From contig JADDPR010000396.1 in NCBI GenBank assembly GCA_016781775.1, forward strand, positions 1 through 13,587: a DNA stretch of 13,587 nucleotides, read 5' to 3'. The number at the start of each line of letters is the position of its first letter. Positions within the stretch are counted from its first letter, which is position 1. This stretch comes from Rubrobacter sp. GTDB lineage: Bacteria; Actinomycetota; Rubrobacteria; Rubrobacterales; Rubrobacteraceae. The notes below the pieces were generated by a model that saw only the letters and a list, made by a program, of their open reading frames with translations, did not search any database and was not told the origin of the DNA. A program made the translations under genes and the position numbers. Shown piece after piece: positions 1 through 8,315 of the stretch.

Positions 1-38
1 TCTCCCTTACCCGAACATCTAAGAGATAGGACGGTTCT

Positions 39-1325
39 ATGAGTGCTACGGTCGTGCTGGGACTTGCTTGGGGTGACGAGGGGAAGGGTCGCGTCTGCGA
101 CGCTTTGGCCGCCGACGCCAGTTTCGTCTCGCGCTACTCCGGCGGGAACAACGCGGGGCATACGATCCGTGTGGGCAAGGAGGAGTTCAAGGTCCACCTT
201 ATCCCCTCCGGCATGGTGCGCGAGGGCGTCGTTTGCACCATCGGCAACGGGGTCGTGGTGAACCCCGAGGTGCTCGCCGAGGAGGTCGACGCCCTGGAGA
301 AGCGGGGCATCGAGGTCAAGAGCCGCCTCAAGGTCGACGGCCGGAGCCACCTTATCCTCCCGTACCACATCCGCCTCGACGGTCATCGCGAGAAGGCGCT
401 GGGCAAGGCCAAGATCGGCACCACGAACCGCGGCATCGGCCCGGCCTACGAGGACAAGGTCGCCAGGGTCGGCGTCCGCGTGCAGGACATCTTCGACGAG
501 GGCATCCTGAGGACGAAGCTGAAGGCCGCACTCCGCGAGAAGAACTGCCTGTTCACGAACGTCTACAACGAGGAGCCCTTCGACCCCGAGGATCTCGTGG
601 CGTACCTCCTCTCCTTCCGCGAACTCCTGGAGCCGATGATGATCGACACGGGCGGGATGCTCCGCGACGCGCTCGATCGCGGTGAAGAGGTTCTCCTGGA
701 GGGGGCGCAGGCGACGCTCCTGGACAACGACTTCGGCACCTACCCGTTCGTGACCTCCTCGAACCCGTCGGCCGGCGGGGCTTGCGTGGGGGCCGGCATC
801 CCGCCTTCTGCGCTGACCGAGGTGATCGGGGTGACGAAGGCCTACGCCACGCGCGTCGGGGACGGGCCGTTCCCCACGGAGCTCTTCGACGAGGTGGGGG
901 AGACGCTCAGGCGGGTCGGCAAGGAGGTCGGGACGACGACGGGCAGGCCGCGCCGGTGCGGCTGGATGGACTTGCCGGCGCTCCGGTTCTCGGCCTCGTT
1001 GAACGGCATCACCGGGTTCGCCATCACGATGCTCGACGTGCTCTCGTCCGTCGACGAGATAAAGGTCTGCGTGGGGTACGAGATCGACGGCAAGGAGGTT
1101 CGGGATTATCCCCTGAGCCAGACGGACCTGCACCACGCGAAGCCCATCTACGAGACGTTCGCCGGCTGGGACGTGGACGTCTCCGGGTGCCGCCGAAAGG
1201 AGGAGTTGCCCGAGGAGGCGCGTTCCTTCGTGGAGTTCGTGGAGGAGGGGCTCGGGGTGCCGGTGCGCATGATCAGCGTCGGCCCCGAGCGCGACCAGGC
1301 GATCGTAGAGAGCGCGAGGGTCTAA
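39..1325 (+). CDS. purA: Adenylosuccinate synthetase
   Basis: Joins IMP and aspartate using GTP to give adenylosuccinate, the first step of the AMP branch, in the cytoplasm. The 428-aa length is normal for the family. Visible motifs are the N-terminal GDEGKG loop (residues 12-17, with Asp13 and Lys16), NAGHT with catalytic His41, GTTNRGIGP (127-135), EGAQ (221-224), TTTGRPRRCGW, and SVGPER near the C-terminus (Ser413, Gly415). These line up nearly residue for residue with E. coli PurA. Two oddities stand out: the guanine-recognition motif TKLD reads TMLD (Met331, Asp333), and the loop after GTT has Asn130 where Gly is usual. The ATG at 39 is preceded by AGGA at 28-31, seven bases upstream. 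The 38 nt before the gene show no other feature. Having purA first in the pur cluster is less common than a separate locus. The function call is firm; the effect of Met331 is unknown. Confidence 0.96.
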   Translation: MSATVVLGLAWGDEGKGRVCDALAADASFVSRYSGGNNAGHTIRVGKEEFKVHLIPSGMVREGVVCTIGNGVVVNPEVLAEEVDALEKRGIEVKSRLKVDGRSHLILPYHIRLDGHREKALGKAKIGTTNRGIGPAYEDKVARVGVRVQDIFDEGILRTKLKAALREKNCLFTNVYNEEPFDPEDLVAYLLSFRELLEPMMIDTGGMLRDALDRGEEVLLEGAQATLLDNDFGTYPFVTSSNPSAGGACVGAGIPPSALTEVIGVTKAYATRVGDGPFPTELFDEVGETLRRVGKEVGTTTGRPRRCGWMDLPALRFSASLNGITGFAITMLDVLSSVDEIKVCVGYEIDGKEVRDYPLSQTDLHHAKPIYETFAGWDVDVSGCRRKEELPEEARSFVEFVEEGLGVPVRMISVGPERDQAIVESARV

Positions 1326-1328
1326 GAG

Positions 1329-2609
1329 TTGCGCGTCCTCGTCGTCGGTAGCGGCGCGCGCGAGCACGCGCTCGTGGAGGCGATCGCCGCGAGCCCCATG
1401 CGCCCGGAGGTCTTCGCCGCCCCCGGCAACCCGGGCATCGCCGCGATCGCCGAGACCGTGGACATCGCGGCGGACGACCTGATCGGGCTTCGCAACTACG
1501 CGAGGACTGCGGGCATGGACCTGACCGTCGTCGGCCCCGAGTCGCCTCTTATAGGGGGCATCTCGGAGTGCTTTTGGGAGGCGGGGCTGAAGATCTTCGG
1601 CCCCTCGCGCGCCGCCGCCCGCCTCGAAGGCTCGAAGGTCTTCGCAAAGGAGGTCATGCGCCACGCCGGGGTCCCGACCGCCCGCTTCGAGGCCTTCGAA
1701 CACGAGGAGCCGGCGATCCGGTATCTACGCTCCCAGCGCGACTACCCCATGGTCGTCAAGGTCGATGGGATCGCGGCCGGCAAGGGCGTCGTCGTCGCGC
1801 ACTCCCCCGACGAGGCGGAGGACGCGGTCCGGGCGGCGTTTCGCGGAGCGTTCGGGGCGGCGGGCGAGAGGGTCCTCATAGAGGAGTACCTGGAGGGGCG
1901 CGAGGCCTCCGTCTTCGCGCTCACCGACGGGAGGGACATCCTGCCGTTCGTCCCCGCGCAAGACTACAAGCGCCTCGGGGACGGGGACGAGGGCCCGAAC
2001 ACCGGCGGGATGGGGGCCTACTCCCCGACGATGTGGATGGAGCCCGCCACCTACGCGCAGATTCTGGAGGAGATCATCACCCCGACGGTGCGCCAGCTCT
2101 CGCTTATCGGCGCCCCCTACACGGGGCTCGTGTACGCGGGAGTCATGATCACGGAGACCGGGCCGAAGGCGCTGGAGTTCAACTGCCGCTTCGGTGACCC
2201 GGAGACGCAGGTCCTCCTCCCCCGGCTCGACTCGGACCTCCTGGAGCTCTTGATCGCCTGTACCGAGGACGACCTCAGGAGGCGCGAGGTCTCGTGGTCG
2301 AACGAGAAGGCCGTCTGCGTGGTCCTGGCCTCGGAGGGCTACCCGGAGTCTTCCTCCGAAGGCGACGAGATAACGGGCCTCGACGAGGTGCGGGGCCTCG
2401 CGGGGGTGCGCATCTACCACGCCGCCGTCAGGGAGGAGGATGGGATCTTCCACACCGCCGGGGGGCGCGTGCTGAACGTCGTCGGGACAGGGCCCTCTAT
2501 CATGGAGGCGCGGGCTCGGGCCTACGCGGCCGTCGAGCTGATCCGGTTCCCCGGGATGCAATACCGCACGGACATAGCACTGGAAGCGATGGAGATGGAA
2601 GAGTTATGA
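1329..2609 (+). CDS. purD: Phosphoribosylamine-glycine ligase (GAR synthetase)
   Basis: ATP-dependent ligation of glycine to 5-phosphoribosylamine, step two of the pathway, in the cytoplasm. The 426-aa length is typical. Domains in order are an N-terminal Rossmann-like part (VVGSGAREHAL at the start, GNPGIA, VVGPESPL), an ATP-grasp core (LEGSKVFAKE, K144-VDGIAAGKG-153, IEEYLEGRE, GPNTGGMGAYSP, and metal-binding EFNCRFGDPE at 283-292), and a C-terminal domain. The start is TTG at 1329, three bases after the purA stop, with GAGGG at 1316-1320 giving 8-base spacing. The protein begins exactly where the family does, so TTG is well supported. Its last bases overlap purE in an ATGA arrangement. Confidence 0.97.
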   Translation: MRVLVVGSGAREHALVEAIAASPMRPEVFAAPGNPGIAAIAETVDIAADDLIGLRNYARTAGMDLTVVGPESPLIGGISECFWEAGLKIFGPSRAAARLEGSKVFAKEVMRHAGVPTARFEAFEHEEPAIRYLRSQRDYPMVVKVDGIAAGKGVVVAHSPDEAEDAVRAAFRGAFGAAGERVLIEEYLEGREASVFALTDGRDILPFVPAQDYKRLGDGDEGPNTGGMGAYSPTMWMEPATYAQILEEIITPTVRQLSLIGAPYTGLVYAGVMITETGPKALEFNCRFGDPETQVLLPRLDSDLLELLIACTEDDLRRREVSWSNEKAVCVVLASEGYPESSSEGDEITGLDEVRGLAGVRIYHAAVREEDGIFHTAGGRVLNVVGTGPSIMEARARAYAAVELIRFPGMQYRTDIALEAMEMEEL

Positions 2610-3037
2610 CCCCGCCCGTTGGTATCGTGATCGGCAGCGAGTCCGATCGTCCCGTGCTCGAGAAATGCGTCGCAAGGCTCGACGCGTTCGGCATAGAGTA
2701 TGAGTTCAACGTCATGAGCCCCTACCGCAACCCCGAGGACGTCTCCGAGTATGCCGGTACCGCCCGCGAGCGCGGCCTCAAGGTTGTCATTTGCGGTGCA
2801 GGGCTCGCCAGCGGTCTCGCCGCCGCGGTCGCCGCCCGCACCATGCTCCCGGTTATAGGAATACCGATCTCCAGCGGCACCCTCGGTGGCCTCGACTCGC
2901 TGCTCTCGACCGTCCAGATGCCGGCGGGGGTCCCGGTCGCCACCGTGGCAGTCGACGGCGCCGCCAACGCCGCCGTGCTCGCCGCCCAGATTCTGGCGCT
3001 CTCCGACGGGGATCTGGCCCAGAAACTGGAGGTTTAG
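2606..3037 (+). CDS. purE: PurE-family protein (N5-CAIR mutase / AIR carboxylase fold) with altered active site
   Basis: Expected role: N5-CAIR mutase (with PurK) or direct AIR carboxylase, forming CAIR. At 143 aa it is shorter than the usual 160-170 and lacks the N- and C-terminal extensions of E. coli PurE. Family features kept are GSESDRP (10-16, phosphate-binding loop), ARERGLKVVICGAG, LPVIGIP, GLDSLLSTVQMPAGVPVATVAV (as segments 95-116) and ANAAVLAAQILA. The two histidines typical of the active site are missing. The SAHRTP motif reads SPYRNP, so Tyr40 replaces E. coli His45, and the GGAAHLPG motif reads GLASGLAA, so Gly70 replaces His75. The frame is clearly coding. The ATG at 2606 overlaps the purD stop (ATGA), and purB follows with no gap. 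Membership in the PurE fold is firm. Whether it is catalytically normal, a divergent class or non-catalytic cannot be told from sequence. Confidence 0.88.
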   Translation: MTPPVGIVIGSESDRPVLEKCVARLDAFGIEYEFNVMSPYRNPEDVSEYAGTARERGLKVVICGAGLASGLAAAVAARTMLPVIGIPISSGTLGGLDSLLSTVQMPAGVPVATVAVDGAANAAVLAAQILALSDGDLAQKLEV

Positions 3038-4358
3038 ATGATAGGTCGCTACACGCTCCCCGAGATGGGAGCGGTATGGACCGAGGAGGCCAAGTTCCGC
3101 TCGTGGCTGGACGTCGAGATCGCCGTCTGCCGCGCGCGGGCGCGTCTCGGCGAGATCCCCGAGGAAGAGGTCGACGAGCTCGCCGAGAAGGCGGGCTTTA
3201 CCGTCGAGCGCATAGACGAGGTCGAAAAGGAGACGAACCACGACGTCATCGCCTTCGTCACCACGGTGAACGAGGAGGTCGCCCGCAAGGGAGGCGCGAA
3301 CGTCGCACGACACTTCCACTTCGGCCTGACCTCGTCGGATGTCGTGGACACGGCGGGCGCTCTACGGCTCCGCGATGCCCTCGGGCTCGTGCTGGACGAG
3401 GCGAAGGAGTTGACGAAGCTTCTCGTCGAGATGTCGCTCCGGCACCGCGAGACCGTGATGGTCGGGCGGACGCACGGGGTGCACGCGGAGCCGACGGTCT
3501 TCGGGCACAAGTGCGCGGTGTGGGCCTTCGAGATGGAGCGGAACCTGGATCGGTTGGAGCACGCCAGGCGCATGGCTTCGGTCGGCAAGATCTCCGGGGC
3601 CGTCGGCGTCTACGCGAACGTGGACCCGAAGGTGGAGGCGCTGGCCTGCGAGGAGCTCGGCATCGAGCCCGCCGAGGCGTCCACGCAGGTGGTACAGCGC
3701 GACCGTCACGCCGAGGTGCTCTCCGTCCTGGCGGTTATGGGCTCGACCCTGGAGAAGATCGCGGTGGAGGTCAGGGGGGCGCAGCGCACCGAGATCCGCG
3801 AGCTCCAGGAGCCGTTCGGCCGTGGACAGAAGGGCTCCTCGGCGATGCCGCACAAGCGCAACCCGATCCTCTCGGAGCGCCTGACCGGGATGGCCCGCCT
3901 CCTCCGGGGCTACGCCGCCGTCGGCTTCGAGAACAACGCCCTGTGGCAGGAGCGAGACATAAGCCACTCCTCCGCCGAACGCGTCGTCCTCCCGGACGCG
4001 ACGACCGTCGCCCACTACATGCTCCGCACGGCCCGCCGCGTCCTCGACGGCCTGACGGTGAACGAAGAGCGCATGAAGGAGAACCTCAACATCGGGGGCG
4101 GTATCGTGTACTCGGGGCGCGTGCTGCTCGCCCTCGTGGAGAGCGGGATGTCCCGCGACGACGCCTACGTCGTCGTGCAGGATGCGGCGCTCCGGGCCTG
4201 GGACGGCGAGGGCGGGTTCCGCGAGCTTCTGGAGGGTAAGCCGGAGGTACGGAAGCGGCTCGGCGACGGCCTGGACGACCTTCTCGATCCGGGTTATGCG
4301 CTGAGAAACGTCGGCACCGTCTTCGAGCGGGTCGAGGATCTAAAGAAGAGGTTGGAGA

Positions 4359-4366
<8 letters not shown>
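3038..4366 (+). CDS. purB: Adenylosuccinate lyase
   Basis: Bifunctional lyase releasing fumarate from SAICAR (IMP pathway) and from adenylosuccinate (AMP branch), so it serves both halves of this operon. Normal length (442 aa) for the fumarase/aspartase superfamily. Visible motifs are TNHDVIAF, HFHFGLTSSD (92-101), GRTHG with His146, STQVVQRDRHAE, the superfamily signature SSAMPHKRNP (267-276) on the catalytic flexible loop, and LWQERDISHSS. The start is ATG at 3038 directly after the purE TAG, with GGAGG at 3028-3032 five bases upstream. The 3' end overlaps purC by 8 nt. Nothing is missing from the active-site motifs. Confidence 0.97.
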
Positions 4367-5080
<714 letters not shown>

Positions 5081-5084
<4 letters not shown>

Positions 5085-5317
5085 CGAATGCTATGAAGGT
5101 ACGCGTCCTCGTACGCCCCAAGCGGGGCATCCTGGACCCGCAGGGAGAGGCCGTGAAGCGCGCCCTGCCGGCTTTGGGCTTCTCGGGGGTGGAGACGGTC
5201 CACATCGGTCGTCTTATCGAGATGGAGGTCGAGTCGGCGGACGAGGTCGAGGGGATGTGCAGGAGGCTCCTCGCCAACCCGACGACCGAGGAGTACGAGT
5301 GGGAGGTTGTCTCTTGA
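5081..5317 (+). CDS. purS: FGAM synthase subunit PurS
   Basis: Small (78 aa) dimeric subunit that bridges PurQ and PurL in the three-part formylglycinamidine ribonucleotide synthase found in most Gram-positive bacteria and archaea. Family features are KVRVLVRPKRGILDPQGEAVKRALPALGF, followed by the acidic helix-strand half (VHIGRLIEMEVE, then a Glu-rich helix). The chosen ATG at 5081 overlaps the purC stop and has GGGAA at 5069-5073. An in-frame ATG at 5093 (Met5) fits the usual family N-terminus but has no good ribosome binding site. It lies immediately upstream of purQ and purL, as expected for the complex. Confidence 0.95.
5302..5306 (+). promoter_or_regulatory. Strong Shine-Dalgarno for purQ
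   Basis: GGAGG inside the last codons of purS, seven bases before the TTG at 5314. It decides the purQ start, because no ATG or GTG lies nearby in frame at the conserved N-terminus. Confidence 0.75.
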
Positions 5318-5982
5318 GGATAGGGGTTACCGTCTTCCCGGGCTCGAACTGCGACCGGGACGCCATGCATGCCGTCGAGCGGGCGGGGGCCACGCCCGTC
5401 GAGCTGTGGCACGCCGATCCCGAGTTGAAGGGCGTCGACGCGGTCGTGGTGCCGGGCGGCTTCTCCTACGGCGACTACCTGAGGCCCGGCGCGATCGCCC
5501 GTTTCGCGAAGGTGATGGGCCCGTTAGAGGAGTTCGCGAAGAGCGGCGGTCCGGTGCTCGGGGTGTGCAACGGCTTCCAGGTGCTTCTGGAGGCGCATCT
5601 GTTGCCCGGCGCCCTGCTCAGGAATACGGGGATGCGTTTCGTGAGCAGGCGCGCGCGCACGCGCGTCGAGAAAGCGGATACGCCGTGGACGGCGCTGTAC
5701 GGCGAGGGCGAGGAGATCACGCTGCCCGTCGCCCACAACGAGGGTAATTACTACGCCGACGAGGGCACGATCCGGGAGCTCGAGGAGGAGGGGCGCATCG
5801 TCCTGCGCTACCTCGACAACCCGAACGGCTCGGCGAACGACATCGCGGGCATCTGCAACGAGGCCCGCAACGTCGTGGGCCTGATGCCCCACCCGGAACG
5901 CGTCTCCGACCCGGCCCTCGGCTCGGAGGAGGGTCTAAGGGTCTTCGAGTCCGTTCTCGCCGCGGCGGGGGCCAAGGTTTGA
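5314..5982 (+). CDS. purQ: FGAM synthase subunit PurQ (glutaminase)
   Basis: Class I glutamine amidotransferase that supplies ammonia to PurL for converting FGAR to FGAM. 222 aa, the usual size of the separate subunit. The N-terminus (RIGVTVFPGSNCD), VVPGGFSYGDYLRPGA, nucleophile Cys85 in GVCNGFQ, VAHNEGNYY, NPNGSANDIAGI and the His193/Glu195 pair in MPHPER form a complete catalytic triad. The start is TTG at 5314, overlapping the purS stop (TTGA). Longer readings that begin upstream of it would run back through purS and are not needed. The segment around residues 111-118 is unusually Arg-rich and is encoded by an alternating GC tract. The stop overlaps purL in a second TTGA. Confidence 0.96.
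   Translation: MRIGVTVFPGSNCDRDAMHAVERAGATPVELWHADPELKGVDAVVVPGGFSYGDYLRPGAIARFAKVMGPLEEFAKSGGPVLGVCNGFQVLLEAHLLPGALLRNTGMRFVSRRARTRVEKADTPWTALYGEGEEITLPVAHNEGNYYADEGTIRELEEEGRIVLRYLDNPNGSANDIAGICNEARNVVGLMPHPERVSDPALGSEEGLRVFESVLAAAGAKV
5649..5666 (+). repeat. Alternating purine-pyrimidine GC tract
   Basis: An 18-base perfectly alternating purine-pyrimidine run (GCGCGCGCGCACGCGCGT) inside purQ, encoding an Arg/Ala/Thr-rich turn. Such tracts can adopt Z-DNA under negative supercoiling. In a GC-rich gene it may be only codon-choice coincidence. Confidence 0.4.
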
Positions 5983-8228
5983 GCATCCAGGAGACGTACG
6001 CTTCTTTAGGCCTTTCGGACTACGAGTACGATCGCATCCTGGAGCTTATGGGGCGGGCGCCGAACTATCTGGAGCTCTCGCTGTTCAGCGTGATGTGGAG
6101 CGAGCACTGCGGCTACAAGAACTCGCGGCCGCTGCTCAGGCGCTTCCCGAACACGGGGCCGCGGGTTTTGCAGGGGCCGGGGGAGAACGCCGGCGTTATA
6201 GAGGTGGGGGAGGGCTGGGCGCTCGCGTTCAAGATGGAGAGCCACAACCATCCGTCCGCCGTCGAGCCCTACGAGGGGGCGGCGACCGGCGTCGGCGGGA
6301 TCATCCGCGACGTCATCGCGATGGGCGCCCGTCCCGTGGCCCTCCTGAACGCCCTGCGCTTCGGGCCTCTCGACGACGAGCGAAACCGCTACCTCTTCCG
6401 CGAGGTCGTGAGGGGCATCGGCGGATACGGCAACGCCATAGGCGTCCCGACCGTCGGCGGCGAGGTCGAGTTCTCGCCCGCGTACTCGGGGAACCCGCTC
6501 GTGAACGCCATGTGCGTCGGGATTATCCGCGCCGACGAGGTCGTGCGGGCGAAGGCCGAGGCCGGGGAGGGGAACCTCGTCGTCCTCTTCGGCGCGAAGA
6601 CCGGCCGCGACGGCATCCACGGGGCCACCTTCGCCTCCGACGAGCTCACCGAGGAATCCGAGGCGAAGCGTTCCAACGTGCAGGTCGGGGACCCGTTCGC
6701 CGGCAAGATGCTTATCGAGTGCTCCTTGAGGCTGCTGGAGCGAAACCTCCTCGTGGCGCTCCAGGACCTGGGTGCCGCGGGAATTGCCTCCTCCGCCTCC
6801 GAGATGGCGGCGAGGGGGGAGGTCGGGATCGAGATAGACGCCGAGAAGGTCCCCCTGCGCGAAGAAGGCATGGAGGCGTGGGAGGTCGTGATCTCCGAAT
6901 CCCAGGAGCGGATGCTCGCCGTCGTCGAGCCCGAGAAGGCCGACGAGGTCCTGAAGGTCTGCGAGCGCTACGAGCTCGACGCCGCCGTCGTCGGCAGGGT
7001 GACGAGCCACGGAGAGCTTCGGGTCCTCGACAACGGCGAGCCCATCGGCTCCGTCCCCGCCCAGTACCTCGCCGACGCCCCGGTCTACGAGCGCGAGGTG
7101 CAGAGGCCGTCGTACCTGGACGAAGCGCAGCGCTTCGACCCGGACGACCTGCCCCTGCCCGATGACTACAACGAAGTCCTGCTCCGTATGCTCGCCCATC
7201 CCAGCCTCTGCTCCCGCGCCTCCGTCTACGAGCAGTACGACAGCGAGGTCGGCTCCGACACCGTCGTCCGCCCCGGCGCCGACGCGGCGGTGATGCGCAT
7301 AAAAGGCACGAAGCTCGGCTTCGCCGTCACCGCCGACGTCAGCGGCCGGCACTGCTACCTCGACCCGAGGGGCGGGGGAGCGGCGGCCGTCGCGGAGGCT
7401 TACCGCAACCTCTCGTGCGTCGGGGCCGAGCCCGTCGCCATCACCGACTGCCTCAACTTCGGGAGCCCGGAGAAGCCGGACGGGTACTACGGGCTCTCCG
7501 AGTGCGTCGATGGGATGGCCGAGGCGTGCGAAGTCCTGGGGACGCCGGTGGTCAGCGGTAACGTCAGCCTGTTCAACGAGACCGAGCGGGGTGCGATCTA
7601 CCCGACCCCGGCCGTCGGGATGGTCGGGGTCTTCGAAGACGTGAGCCGCCACGCTACCCCGGGATTCAAGCGTGAGGGGGACATGGTCGTGGTGCTTGGG
7701 GGCATACCGAGATGGCCGCGAGAGGGGCATCCGCTCTCCGGGTCGAGCTACCTGGAAGTCATCGAGGGGAAAGTCGCGGGGCGGCCTATTGTCCCCGACC
7801 TCGCCGCCGAAAAAGAGGCTGCCGATCTCGTGCGGACCATGATCCGTTCTGGTCTGATCGACACGGCGCACGATGTGTCCGAAGGCGGGACGTTGGTAGC
7901 CTTCGCGGAGATGGCCCTCGCTGGCGGGATAGGATTCGATTTCGCGGCGAGAGAGATCGAACGCTTCGCCGACGACAAGCGACACCTCCAGGAGATCCTC
8001 CTCGGTGAGAAGGGCGCGACCTTTGTGGTCACCGTTCCCCAGAATCGCTGGCCCGAACTGCAAGAGGCCCTGAGTGGGGCGAATATAGGCTACGACGACA
8101 CCGGGTACACCGGCGGGGACAGATTCGTGGTGCCGGGCCTCATAGATCTCAGCCTCGAAGACCTGCGCCGTGCCCGCGAGCGCGACCTCTTCGAGCAGCA
8201 TGCTCCGGAGGGCGGTCACCTCGGGTAG
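5979..8228 (+). CDS. purL: FGAM synthase subunit PurL (small form)
   Basis: ATP-dependent synthetase subunit converting FGAR plus ammonia from PurQ into FGAM. 749 aa matches the small PurL that needs PurS and PurQ, unlike the roughly 1,300-aa fused enterobacterial enzyme. Two PurM-like halves are visible. The first carries FSVMWSEHCGYK (catalytic-region His43), GPGENAG, MESHNHPSAVEPYEGAATGVGG (86 onward, in segments), VGGEVEF and DLGAAGIASS. The second carries GGGAAAVAEAYRNL, DCLNFGSPEKP, GNVSLFNE, TPAVGMVG, and AHDVSEGG near the C-terminus. The start is TTG at 5979 (TTGA overlap with the purQ stop). The only purine-rich run upstream is GGGGG at 5966-5970, and the next in-frame ATG is far inside the conserved region. 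The gene ends with a TAG and is followed by the only real gap in the cluster. Confidence 0.97.
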   Translation: MSIQETYASLGLSDYEYDRILELMGRAPNYLELSLFSVMWSEHCGYKNSRPLLRRFPNTGPRVLQGPGENAGVIEVGEGWALAFKMESHNHPSAVEPYEGAATGVGGIIRDVIAMGARPVALLNALRFGPLDDERNRYLFREVVRGIGGYGNAIGVPTVGGEVEFSPAYSGNPLVNAMCVGIIRADEVVRAKAEAGEGNLVVLFGAKTGRDGIHGATFASDELTEESEAKRSNVQVGDPFAGKMLIECSLRLLERNLLVALQDLGAAGIASSASEMAARGEVGIEIDAEKVPLREEGMEAWEVVISESQERMLAVVEPEKADEVLKVCERYELDAAVVGRVTSHGELRVLDNGEPIGSVPAQYLADAPVYEREVQRPSYLDEAQRFDPDDLPLPDDYNEVLLRMLAHPSLCSRASVYEQYDSEVGSDTVVRPGADAAVMRIKGTKLGFAVTADVSGRHCYLDPRGGGAAAVAEAYRNLSCVGAEPVAITDCLNFGSPEKPDGYYGLSECVDGMAEACEVLGTPVVSGNVSLFNETERGAIYPTPAVGMVGVFEDVSRHATPGFKREGDMVVVLGGIPRWPREGHPLSGSSYLEVIEGKVAGRPIVPDLAAEKEAADLVRTMIRSGLIDTAHDVSEGGTLVAFAEMALAGGIGFDFAAREIERFADDKRHLQEILLGEKGATFVVTVPQNRWPELQEALSGANIGYDDTGYTGGDRFVVPGLIDLSLEDLRRARERDLFEQHAPEGGHLG

Positions 8229-8240
8229 GGGAGATCCATA

Positions 8241-8263
8241 ACTATGTGCGGCCGGCATGTAGT
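8241..8263 (+). promoter_or_regulatory. Imperfect inverted repeat in the purL-purF gap
   Basis: Nine-base arms (8241-8249 and 8255-8263) around a 5-base loop. As RNA the stem pairs fully, with two G-U wobbles; as DNA it is an imperfect dyad. No T-run follows, so it is not a standard terminator. It could be a processing site, an operator or chance. Confidence 0.3.
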
Positions 8264-8292
8264 ACCATCCTGTGGTCTGGTCTCAGAAGGTC

Positions 8293-8302
8293 CCTAATTA
8301 GG
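8293..8302 (+). promoter_or_regulatory. Ten-base perfect palindrome upstream of purF
   Basis: CCTAATTAGG lies 13 bases before the purF TTG and overlaps the candidate Shine-Dalgarno AGGAG (8300-8304). It is AT-rich in a GC-rich context, so it could be a protein binding site or part of a weak promoter. No convincing -35/-10 pair was found in the 87-nt gap. Confidence 0.3.
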
Positions 8303-8315
8303 AGTGCGGTAGGTT

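Noticed and set aside
1..38. A promoter or riboswitch upstream of purA
   Set aside because: Only 38 nt are available and they show just a ribosome site (AGGA); any control region would lie outside the window.
1725..2561. A 278-codon minus-strand frame opposite purD
   Set aside because: Same composition effect; no recognisable protein features.
2294..2605. Upstream extension of the purE frame into purD
   Set aside because: The added residues are a shadow of purD. PurE homology begins right at the ATG at 2606.
2791..4239. A 482-codon plus-strand frame across purE and purB
   Set aside because: It is Arg/Gly-rich and out of frame with two clearly recognised enzymes, so it is a composition shadow.
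7620..8228. Slightly less GC-rich 3' third of purL as possible recombination
   Set aside because: The protein motifs continue normally and the shift judged by eye is too small to support transfer.
6006..8258. A 750-codon open frame on the minus strand, antisense to purL
   Set aside because: It mirrors purL almost exactly. Long antisense frames are expected in GC-rich genes with biased third positions. Its product is low in complexity, matches no family I know and has no supporting ribosome site.
8241..8263. Rho-independent terminator after purL
   Set aside because: The stem is short with wobble pairs and is not followed by a T-run.
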